Assembly: GCA_005880175.1 (NCBI GenBank)
Contig: VBJR01000056.1
Coordinates: 12,766-25,133 of the forward strand
Source: Chloroflexota bacterium
GTDB taxonomy: Bacteria > Chloroflexota > Dormibacteria > Dormibacterales > Dormibacteraceae
Direction of reading: 5' to 3'
Length of the DNA: 12,368 nt
Positions 1 through 6,068 of this stretch are shown here, piece after piece (within the stretch, counting starts at the first letter, position 1; each line of letters starts with the position of its first letter). The notes under the pieces were generated by a model. That model was not told the DNA's origin. It ran no database searches and saw only the letters and a list, made by a program, of their open reading frames with translations. A program made the translations under genes and the position numbers.

Positions 1-106
1 CAGGTGACGAGCGTCCTCGCAGCATGCGCGGATTATGCGCCGGGCGGCCGGGTACCGCGTGCGCGCCGTCGAGGCGATTGGAGAGCGTCAGTACCATGGC
101 CGCACC

Positions 107-955
107 GTGATCGACCTCTACGCGCTGTGGGACTTCCAGCGGGCGGATGTGAGCGAGGCGCGCTTTCGCGCCGCGCTCGCCGCGGCACAGGGCGAGGACG
201 TGATGGTGCTGCGTACGCAGCTGGCGCGCGCTCTCGGGCTGCAGCGGCGGTTCGATGAGGGCGCCGCCGAGCTGGACGCGCTGGGCCCGGAGGACGAACT
301 GACGCCGCTGGTCCGCACGCACCTGCGGCTCGAGCGCGGCCGCCTGCTCAACTCGAGCGGGCAGCGCGACGCCTCGATCCCGCACTTCCTGCGGGGGCTG
401 GAGACCGCCGAGGCGGCCGGGCTGGACGTCCTCGCCGCGGACGCCGCCCACATGCTGGCGATCGTCGAGACGGGCGAGGCGCAGATCCCCTGGGCGCGGC
501 GCGCGCTCGCCATCGCCGAGGCATCGACTGACCCACGGGCCCGACGCTGGGCCGAGTCCGTCACGCACAACCTGGGCTGGACGCTGCACGACCTGGGCCG
601 GCACGAGGAGGCACTCGGCGAGTTCCAGCGCGCGCTGGAGCTCCGGCAGCGACAGGGCGATCCCGAGCGGATCAGGGTCGGCCGCTGGACAGTCGCCCGC
701 GAGCTCCGCGGGCTGGGCCGCCTCGACGAGGCGCTCGCGATGCAGCGCGAGCTGGACACGGCCGGCACCGAGGACGGCTATGTGTCCGAGGAGCTCGGTG
801 AGCTGCTGTTGGGCCTGGGCCGGCCGGCGGAGGCGCGACCGTACTTCGCGCGCGCGTCCGAACTCCTCTCACGGGACGCCTGGCTGGTCAGCCTGGAGCC
901 GGAACGCGTCCGGCGTCTCGCCAGGCTCGGCTCGGCTGGTGTCCCGGCCGAGTAG
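107..955 (+). CDS. tetratricopeptide-repeat (TPR) protein
   Basis: Predicted soluble protein of 282 residues made almost entirely of helical repeats. Repeat-like segments with the TPR spacing of small and large residues are visible, for example around LGWTLHDLGRHEEALGEFQRALEL and the later RELRGLGRLDEALAMQRELD and LGELLLGLGRPAEARPYFARA. TPR proteins are protein-protein scaffolds, and no enzymatic domain is visible, so no partner or pathway can be named. There is no signal peptide or membrane helix. The frame is also open from an ATG at 35, but I prefer the GTG at 107: the product then begins MIDLYALWDF, which resembles the start of this actinobacterial TPR family as I remember it, whereas the preceding 24 residues are arginine-rich and unlike it. 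Neither start has a convincing Shine-Dalgarno sequence. It stands alone, with a 380-base gap downstream. Confidence 0.8.
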   Translation: MIDLYALWDFQRADVSEARFRAALAAAQGEDVMVLRTQLARALGLQRRFDEGAAELDALGPEDELTPLVRTHLRLERGRLLNSSGQRDASIPHFLRGLETAEAAGLDVLAADAAHMLAIVETGEAQIPWARRALAIAEASTDPRARRWAESVTHNLGWTLHDLGRHEEALGEFQRALELRQRQGDPERIRVGRWTVARELRGLGRLDEALAMQRELDTAGTEDGYVSEELGELLLGLGRPAEARPYFARASELLSRDAWLVSLEPERVRRLARLGSAGVPAE

Positions 956-1021
956 CGCCACCACCACTGCCCCGCGGGCGTGGCCGGCGCCTAACCGTCT
1001 AGTTGGCCTTAACAGGTTGGG

Positions 1022-1050
1022 TTGGCGATGAGCGACTCCCGGCCTACGCT
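1022..1050 (+). promoter_or_regulatory. sigma-70-like promoter placed for leaderless transcription
   Basis: TTGGCG (1022-1027) and TACGCT (1045-1050) are separated by exactly 17 bases. Six bases then separate the -10 hexamer from an ATG at 1057, so the predicted transcript would begin at the A of that ATG, the usual geometry of leaderless actinobacterial genes. Just upstream, 991-1006 (CTAACCGTCTAGTTGG) is an imperfect dyad with CTAAC/GTTGG arms, and GTTGG recurs at 1016-1020 and 1021-1025. These could be a regulator site, but that is inference. The gene it should drive is not intact. Confidence 0.45.
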
Positions 1051-1056
1051 GGGAAC

Positions 1057-1338
1057 ATGCGTACGCGCTGCACCGAGCTCGCCGAACTGGTCGAGGCCGG
1101 CGCCCGGGTGCCGGTACGCGGTTCTGACCGGGATGCGCGAGTAAGCGGGTCGGTAGAACTCGCTGCTCATCACCGATCAGGCGAAGGGCCGAAGTCGCGA
1201 TGCCGGTGCCCAGACCCATCCTGGCCCGCAAACCGCTGCTGGTGGTGGCCGAGTCCCCAGGTAGGCGCGCCGGCCGCCGATGACGGCGGCCATGGAGCAG
1301 GGCGCGAGGGGCAGCGGATCGGCGCATGATTCCAGTCC
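1057..1338 (+). pseudogene. possible decayed gene start; otherwise empty gap
   Basis: From the ATG at 1057 the first codons read MRTRCTELAELVEAGARVPV, which looks like a genuine amphipathic N terminus in good actinobacterial codon usage. After about 20-25 codons the frame turns into Arg/Ser/Trp-rich sequence without protein character, running on to a stop at 1327-1329. I recognise no family with certainty. The opening is faintly like nitronate monooxygenase N termini, but that is weak. The rest of the 956-1338 gap contains no ORF I can support on either strand. A pseudogene remnant behind an intact leaderless promoter is the best reading, and a chance ATG is the alternative. Confidence 0.3.
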
Positions 1339-2249
1339 ATGAGTGCGGCCGACCGCTGGCGCCGGGCGTTGAACGGCGATCCGCTCCCCTGGCTCCTCGA
1401 GGACGAGACGCCGGCCGTGCGGCACCTGGCTCTGCGCTGGCTGCTCGACGAGCCCGAGGAGTCCCCGGCCGTGCTGGCGGCGCGCACTGCCGCGATGCGC
1501 GTCGACCCGATCGCTGCGACGCTCGCGGCCCAGGACCCGGATGGGTTCTGGGTCCAGCCCGGGCCTGGCTACGGGCCGAAGTACACCGGGACGGTCTGGT
1601 CGCTGATGTTCCTCGACCAGCTCGGCGCCGACCGGCAGGACGCCGGGATCCAGCGGGCGTGCGCCTACGTGGTGGAACACACGCAGGCGCCCGGCGGCGG
1701 GTTCGGCATGAACGCCACGAACTCCTCCGTTGTGCCACGTCGATCACGGGCGAGGGCTACGACACCTGGAACCGCTGGGCCACCGCCGGGCCCGGCTTCG
1801 CGTGCGGCATCAACGGTGGCCACCCCTGCGCCTGGGGCGCGATCAAGGCCCTGCGGGGCCTCGCCGCGATCCCGTCCGGCTCGCGGTCGCCGCTGGTGCT
1901 CCGGGCAATCGACCGCGGGGTCGAGCTCCTTCTGTCGCGAGACCCCGCCGAAGCCGACTACCCGGCCTGGAACCGGGTGAGCCCGAACTGGTTCAAGCTC
2001 GGCTTCCCCTCCGGCTACGTCGCCGACATGCTCCAGAACCTGGAGGTGCTCGCCGAGCTCGGCCACGCCCGGAGCCCGCGGCTCTCGCACGCGATCGATG
2101 CGGTGCTGGCCAAGCAGGACGCCCAGGGGCGCTGGCGGAACGAGCTCGCGTACGAGCGCAGGACGTGGGTGCCGGTCGAGCGCAGCCGGGCGGCCAGCAA
2201 GTGGGTCACACTGCGGGCGTGCCGGGTGCTGCGAGCGGCGCTCGGCTGA
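1339..2249 (+). pseudogene. squalene-cyclase/prenyltransferase-fold protein, frameshifted
   Basis: Two ORF pieces make one protein of the terpenoid-cyclase-like alpha/alpha-barrel family, whose members are often annotated as squalene cyclase-like or prenyltransferase/squalene oxidase repeat proteins. Piece one (1339 to about 1730, 131 codons) has the family opening DPLPWLLEDETPAVRHLALR, then LAAQDPDGFWVQPGPGYGPKY and TVWSLMFLDQLGAD, ending in APGGGFGMNATNSS. Piece two (about 1731-2246, 172 codons, shifted by one frame) continues with ITGEGYDTWNRW, GPGFACGINGGHPCAWGAIKAL and SKWVTLRACRVLRAALG. Intact relatives, as I recall them, have an HCLNGNLLRAL-type segment between these pieces. It is absent here, so a deletion of some tens of bases, not a multiple of three, is likely. 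The family's reaction is not firmly known. The C-terminal end overlaps the convergent reductase gene by 44 bases. A sequencing error is the alternative to true inactivation. Confidence 0.7.
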
Positions 2250-2832
2250 GCGCGGCCGCCCGGTACGTCGCGGTCACCACGCCGGCCGGCGAGGTCGCGG
2301 CCTCGACGAGCTCGAGCCTGGCGTATGGGACCGCATCGTCGAACAGGCGGCGGCCCGAGCCCAGGACCAGGGGGTGGACGGACAGCACGTAGCGGTCCAC
2401 CAGGCCGCGCCGCATCAGCGAGCGGAGCAGTTCGCCACTGCCGAGCACGACGAGGTCATCGCCCGGCTGCTCCCTGAGCTCGGACACGGCGTCGGCGGCA
2501 TCCCCCGGGAGCAGGACGGAGTTGACCCAGGGCAGCGGCTCCTGGAGCGTGCGCGACGCGACGTACTTCCGCCGGCGGTCGAGCACCTGGGAAAACGGGT
2601 TGTCGGTCCGCTTGGGCCAGACGGCGAAGAAGTCCTCGTACGTGCGGCGGCCAAGCAGCAGGCCACCGGTCTCGGCCTGCGGCTGCTGGCTCACCTTCCG
2701 GCCCTGCTCGGGGTCGATGTAGGGCAGCCCCCAGCCACCGTGCTCGAACTCGCCACGCCGGTCCTCGTCGGGCCGGCCCGGCGCCTGCATGACTCCGTCC
2801 AGGGTGATGCCGATGTGAGCGACGACGTCCAT
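2206..2832 (-). CDS. RibD C-terminal/dihydrofolate reductase-like family protein
   Basis: A 208-residue cytoplasmic protein of the RibD-C/DHFR-like fold, which binds NAD(P)H and reduces a small, usually pterin- or pyrimidine-like substrate. The true substrate of this subfamily is generally unknown. Landmarks are the N-terminal strand and loop VVAHIGITLDGVMQAPG (residues 3-19), LLLGRRTYEDFFAVWP (58-73), the nucleotide-binding segment LVVLGSGELLRSLM (127-140) and HPLVLGSGRRLF (153-164). The start at 2832 is set by a strong Shine-Dalgarno sequence (GGAGG, complement of 2841-2845), eight bases from the ATG. The final 15-18 residues (after TYRAA) are low-complexity Ala/Pro sequence that reads into the 3' end of the broken cyclase-like gene, so they may be a late extension. 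It is transcribed singly and diverges from the methyltransferase gene. Confidence 0.9.
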   Translation of the reverse strand: MDVVAHIGITLDGVMQAPGRPDEDRRGEFEHGGWGLPYIDPEQGRKVSQQPQAETGGLLLGRRTYEDFFAVWPKRTDNPFSQVLDRRRKYVASRTLQEPLPWVNSVLLPGDAADAVSELREQPGDDLVVLGSGELLRSLMRRGLVDRYVLSVHPLVLGSGRRLFDDAVPYARLELVEAATSPAGVVTATYRAAALSRAPLAAPGTPAV

Positions 2833-2850
2833 GTCGATGTCCTCCGGTGC

Positions 2851-2868
2851 GGAACCGCGGCCGGTTCC
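2851..2868. promoter_or_regulatory. inverted repeat just upstream of the reductase ribosome binding site
   Basis: GGAACC and GGTTCC form a perfect 6-bp inverted repeat around the 6-base core GCGGCC. It lies directly upstream (on the minus strand) of the GGAGG ribosome binding site of the DHFR-like gene. It could be an operator or an RNA hairpin in the leader. In DNA this rich in GC a short dyad can also arise by chance, so the regulatory reading is only a suggestion. Confidence 0.25.
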
Positions 2869-2941
2869 TCACCACCTACACGAACGACTCTGCTCAGATC
2901 GACATCCGCCGCGGGCGGGCGGTGGCGCGAGCGCCGGCTGT

Positions 2942-2953
2942 CAGACTGGCCCG
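2942..2953 (+). promoter_or_regulatory. candidate -10 element for leaderless methyltransferase
   Basis: CAGACT (2942-2947) lies exactly six bases before the GTG at 2954, the spacing expected if transcription starts on the first base of the start codon. There is no Shine-Dalgarno sequence, which fits a leaderless mRNA. No good -35 hexamer is visible at the matching distance, so support is moderate at best. Confidence 0.35.
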
Positions 2954-3601
2954 GTGACCTCACGAGACTGGCACGAGTGGCACCGGCCGTACGACGATCC
3001 CGGCTCCTCCCTGGCGCGCCGGCTCGTGGTCGTGCAGCGGTTCGTTCGCGCCGCGATCGACCGGCTGGCGCCCGGTCCCCTGCGGGTGATCAGCATGTGC
3101 GGTGGCCAGGGCCGGGACCTGTTCGGCGCCCTGGCCGATCACCCTCGACGCGGCGACCTGGTCGGTCGCCTGGTGGAGCTGGACGAGCGCAACGCCGAGG
3201 CCGCTCGCCTGGCGGCGGCCACGGCCGGCATGGGGAACGTAGAGGTGCGCACCGGTGACGCGGCGGTCACCGACGCGTACGCGGGCGCCGTCCCCGCCGA
3301 TCTCGTCCTCGCGTGCGGCATCTTCGGCAACCTCGCCGACGAGGACGTGGCTCGAACGATCGACCACCTCCCCCAGCTGTGCGGCACCGGCGGCACGGTC
3401 GTCTGGACGAGGCACCGGAGGCCGCCGGACCTGACGGTGGACATCCGCCGCTGGTTCGCCGAGCAGGGCTTCGAGGAGCTGGAGTTCGAGGCGCCGCCCG
3501 ACACGCGGTTCGGAGTGGGTGCGCACCGGCTGGCCGCCGCGCATGTGCCCCTGCGCACCGGCGTCCGCCTCTTTGCGTTTCAGGAGCCCGACCGGCCATG
3601 A
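2954..3601 (+). CDS. class I SAM-dependent methyltransferase family protein
   Basis: A 215-residue cytoplasmic protein with a Rossmann-type methyltransferase core. The glycine-rich cofactor loop is VISMCGGQGRDLFGAL (residues 45-60), followed by the acidic strand end LVELDERNAEAA (73-84), a motif II-like TGDAAVTDAY (100-109) and ADLVLACGIFGNL (115-127). WTRHRRPPDL (151-160) is a further recognisable block. The acceptor substrate cannot be told from sequence. The GTG at 2954 is preferred to an ATG further upstream because VTSRDWHEWHRPYDDP is the usual beginning of this actinobacterial family, and the upstream extension is low-complexity and overlaps the reductase promoter region. The PhnD-like gene follows after nine bases in the same direction, so the two are probably cotranscribed. 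Confidence 0.85.
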   Translation: MTSRDWHEWHRPYDDPGSSLARRLVVVQRFVRAAIDRLAPGPLRVISMCGGQGRDLFGALADHPRRGDLVGRLVELDERNAEAARLAAATAGMGNVEVRTGDAAVTDAYAGAVPADLVLACGIFGNLADEDVARTIDHLPQLCGTGGTVVWTRHRRPPDLTVDIRRWFAEQGFEELEFEAPPDTRFGVGAHRLAAAHVPLRTGVRLFAFQEPDRP

Positions 3602-3610
3602 TGCGCCGCC

Positions 3611-4369
3611 ATGCCCCCCCTGGTATTCGCCACCTATCTCGCGCCCTGCAACCGACCGCTCTACGAGTTTGCCGCCGCCGCGTGCGGCGGCGTGCTGATC
3701 GATGGGATCGACTGGCGCGAGCTGGCGGCGCGGAGCATCGACGTCGCGTTCGTCTGCAGCCCGCCGCTGCTCTGGCTGGACGGCGCGGTCGAGGCCATCG
3801 CCGCGCCGGTGCTGTGCGACCCGCGGTACGGACGCCGGCCCCACTACAGCTCCGAGGTGGTGGTCGGCGCCGGCAGCCCGCACCGCTCGCTGGCCGACCT
3901 GCGGGGCGCCCGCTGGGCGTACAACGAGCCCAGCTCGTGGTCCGGCTACTGGACGACGTTGAACCGGGTCGGCGACTGGTCGTACTTCGGCGAGGCCGTC
4001 GCGGCCGGCAGCCACCAGCGGGCGCTGCGGATGGTGGCGACCGGCGAGGTGGACGGCTCGGCGGTCGACGCGCACGTGCTGGCGGTCGAGCTGCGCGACC
4101 ACCCCGAGCTGGCTGACCAGATCCGCGTCATCGAGACGCTGGGCCCGGCCCCGATCCAGCCGGTCGTCGCCCGGGCCGACCTCGACCCGGAGGTGCGGCA
4201 GGAGGTCCAGGCGCGGCTGCTGGCGCTGCGTGGTGAGCCGCTGGTCCGGCACTTCGTCGAGCGCTTCGTCCCCCCGCCCGACTACGCGCCGATCGCCGAC
4301 GCGCTCGGCCGGCTCCAGGCCGCCGCCGTCTCTGACCGGGATGCGTTGGCAGGCGCGCTACAACGCTGA
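3611..4369 (+). CDS. PhnD/SsuA-like substrate-binding domain protein, no signal peptide
   Basis: A 252-residue protein resembling the periplasmic-binding-protein fold of phosphonate/phosphate (PhnD-like) ABC receptors. Visible signs are the N-terminal strand LVFATYLAP (residues 4-12), IDVAFVCSPP (43-52), the block HYSSEVVVGAGSPHRSLADLRGARWAYNEPSSWSGY (79-113) typical of ligand-cleft regions, and the hinge-like VATGEVDGSAVDAHVLAVEL (142-161). The export signal and lipobox cysteine of a true transporter receptor are missing, and no permease or ATPase gene is near, so a transport role is doubtful. A cytoplasmic ligand-binding or enzymatic role is equally possible. The ATG at 3611 lies nine bases after the methyltransferase stop codon, without a clear ribosome binding site, which suggests translational coupling. 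The ligand is unknown. It converges on the kinase-like gene, 46 bases away. Confidence 0.75.
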   Translation: MPPLVFATYLAPCNRPLYEFAAAACGGVLIDGIDWRELAARSIDVAFVCSPPLLWLDGAVEAIAAPVLCDPRYGRRPHYSSEVVVGAGSPHRSLADLRGARWAYNEPSSWSGYWTTLNRVGDWSYFGEAVAAGSHQRALRMVATGEVDGSAVDAHVLAVELRDHPELADQIRVIETLGPAPIQPVVARADLDPEVRQEVQARLLALRGEPLVRHFVERFVPPPDYAPIADALGRLQAAAVSDRDALAGALQR

Positions 4370-4415
4370 GGTGATGGCCGGCGCCGGCGGCGCTCCGGAT
4401 CCATCGTGCGGACGA

Positions 4416-5162
4416 TCACGGTGCCAGGGCCCGCCAGGGCGGCGGCGCTCCGTCGAGGAGGAACGGCACCGCTCGCAGGGGCATGCCGAAGAAGTCCCAC
4501 GCCGGGTCACCCCGGCCTCCGCAGCCCCAGTCGAGGATGGCCACGTAGGCAAGCGATTCCTGGCGGACGATGACGTTGGTGGCCTGGGCGTCCCGGTGCA
4601 GGAGGCGCTCGACGGCAGGCCCGGGCAGGGCGGCGGCGGCGAGGCGGTCCAACCAGGCGCCGAGCCAGCGCGCCTCGAGGGTGGTGAACCAGCCGTCGGC
4701 GGCGCGCTGCGCCACCAGCTCGCGCGGATCGGGCCGCACCCAGACCTCCCCGACCGGCCCGGCCCGGTCGGCGCTGGTGTGGAGGAGGGCGAGGTCGCGT
4801 CCCACCTCGCGCCAGACGTCCGGCGTCTGGCCCGGTTCGAGGTCGAGGTGGCTCAGCGCCCGCTCGACGATCAGGTAGGGCACCGGCAGCAGGTCGCACG
4901 CGTCGTCGTAGGCGATGAGCGCGGGCGTCCGCACGCCGGCCGCGCGCGCGGCCGGGATGGCGACCGACTCGGCCCGCGCCTGCGCCACGTGACCCGGGTG
5001 ATCGCGGGGCACGCGCAGCACCAGGTCGTCGCCGAGCAGGTAGACCGCGTTGATGATGCCCGTGTCGGCGAGCCGCACCAGCGCACGGTCGCCGAGGCCG
5101 TGCCGGGCGGCGATCGCCCGGGCGGCGTCGGCCGACACGGGAACGTGGTCGGGCAGCCTCAC
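4416..5162 (-). CDS. aminoglycoside phosphotransferase (APH)-like kinase
   Basis: A 248-residue protein of the APH/choline-kinase superfamily, which transfers phosphate from ATP to a small hydroxylated molecule. The catalytic (Brenner) motif is LLHRDAQATNVIV, with D191 as the likely base and N196 binding metal. The metal-binding motif is ILDWGCGGRGDPAWDF, with D211. N-lobe features are INAVYLLGDDLVLRVPR (residues 37-53), which contains the beta3-type strand, and a hinge-like YLIVERAL (96-103). The GTG start overlaps the hydrolase stop codon (GTGA), so translation is coupled and the frame upstream of it belongs to hydrolase antisense. Only about 25 residues follow the last metal-binding motif, where relatives usually have a longer helical C terminus, so the protein may be truncated. 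Its substrate is unknown, and the family name does not establish antibiotic resistance. Confidence 0.85.
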   Translation of the reverse strand: MRLPDHVPVSADAARAIAARHGLGDRALVRLADTGIINAVYLLGDDLVLRVPRDHPGHVAQARAESVAIPAARAAGVRTPALIAYDDACDLLPVPYLIVERALSHLDLEPGQTPDVWREVGRDLALLHTSADRAGPVGEVWVRPDPRELVAQRAADGWFTTLEARWLGAWLDRLAAAALPGPAVERLLHRDAQATNVIVRQESLAYVAILDWGCGGRGDPAWDFFGMPLRAVPFLLDGAPPPWRALAP

Positions 5163-6007
5163 GACGGCCGGCCGATGAACTCCTCGATCGCCAGCGCCGA
5201 CGGCTCGACCGTGTTGATCCCGTAGTGGTTGGCGTCCACCTCCACCACCTGCGCGCCGGGCACCTCGCGGGGGAACCGCTCCCGGTCGGCGTCGCTGACG
5301 ATCCTGCCGCAGCCCGGGAGCAGCTCCTGCGACGCTCTCAGGAGCAGCACCGGCATGGTCAGGTGCGGCCACAGCGCGTACGGGCTGTGCTCCTGGCCGT
5401 ACCGCGCATCCTCCAGCACCGCCTGGGCGTCGCTGCGCGCCCGCACCCCGCCCTCGACCGGCTCCAGGTCGTACCGGAAGTACCGCTCCCAGTACTCGCT
5501 CCAGGGGCGGACCGTGCCCAGGCCCCGGGCCAGCTCGAGGTACCGCTCGACCGACGGGAAGACCGTCCCCAGCCGGGCCACCGCCGCGCCGATCGGCGCC
5601 ACCGCCGCCGGGTCCGGCGCGCCACACGCGTCGATCAGGACCAGCCGCTCCAGGCGGCCGGGCTCGATCGCCGCCATCTGCGTCGCCACGTACGCGCCCA
5701 TCGACATGCCGATCACCGCGAACGACTCCGCGCCCAGCGCGCTGGCGGCCGCGAACGCGTCGCGAGCGTGGCTCTCCCAGCCGTACGTTCCCGGCCCGGT
5801 CACCGAGCTCCGCCCGCGGCCGCGCATGTCGATCGCGACGACCTGCCGGTCGGGCCGGCAGAGGCGCTCGCCGAGGAAGTCGAAGCCCCGCATGTTGGCG
5901 GAGAGGCCGGGCAGGCAGAGCACGAGCGGCGCCGCCTCGGAACCGAACCGCTGCGCGTGCAGCGTCCCCGAAGGGATATGCAGATCCAGCTCCCTCGACT
6001 CCGGCAT
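5159..6007 (-). CDS. alpha/beta-fold hydrolase
   Basis: A 282-residue cytoplasmic alpha/beta hydrolase. The oxyanion-hole region is LVLCLPGLSANMRGFDFLGERL (residues 28-49), then VVAIDMRGRGRSS (56-68). The nucleophile elbow is GMSMG, giving Ser102, and the catalytic histidine is probably H261 in VDANHYGI. An acidic residue in the RASQELLPG stretch (224-232) may complete the triad. These features fit an esterase, lactonase or C-C hydrolase, and the substrate cannot be chosen. The start is well supported by AAGGAGGG (complement of 6012-6019) five bases upstream. It lies 61 bases after the GH20 gene in the same direction and overlaps the kinase-like gene by four bases. The hydrolase and kinase are therefore one translational unit, possibly with some transcription continuing from the GH20 promoter. 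Confidence 0.9.
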   Translation of the reverse strand: MPESRELDLHIPSGTLHAQRFGSEAAPLVLCLPGLSANMRGFDFLGERLCRPDRQVVAIDMRGRGRSSVTGPGTYGWESHARDAFAAASALGAESFAVIGMSMGAYVATQMAAIEPGRLERLVLIDACGAPDPAAVAPIGAAVARLGTVFPSVERYLELARGLGTVRPWSEYWERYFRYDLEPVEGGVRARSDAQAVLEDARYGQEHSPYALWPHLTMPVLLLRASQELLPGCGRIVSDADRERFPREVPGAQVVEVDANHYGINTVEPSALAIEEFIGRPS

Positions 6008-6068
6008 CGTGCCCTCCTTCCCGACCTCCCTGGCCTTCGCCCGTTAGCTTCGTTGCTGAGAGGGGCCG

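Noticed and set aside
1..106. promoter or ribosome binding site for the TPR gene
   Set aside because: No hexamer pair or Shine-Dalgarno sequence at sensible spacing from 35 or 107 could be supported.
1147..1220. tRNA-like string (GGTAGAAC ... CTGCTCATCACC)
   Set aside because: It has a D-arm-like GGTAGA and a CAT triplet, but no GGTTCGAATCC T-arm and no pairing acceptor stem, so it is not a tRNA gene.
2960..4252. 430-codon open frame on the minus strand
   Set aside because: It is antisense to the methyltransferase and PhnD-like genes, whose family motifs are clear on the plus strand. The minus product is Arg/Gln/Val-rich without motifs.
4331..4345. 15-base match TCTGACCGGGATGCG, also at 1123-1137
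   Set aside because: A single match of this length is not surprising in 12 kb of strongly biased DNA. The flanks do not align.
4378..4416. possible bidirectional terminator between convergent genes
   Set aside because: GCCGGCGCCGGC and ATCGT/ACGAT dyads exist, but the stems are short, have no T-run, and match the background level of self-complementarity.
5163..5627. N-terminal extension of the kinase-like frame up to 5627
   Set aside because: This part is out of frame within the alpha/beta hydrolase gene and lacks kinase features. The GTGA overlap at 5162 gives a normal start.
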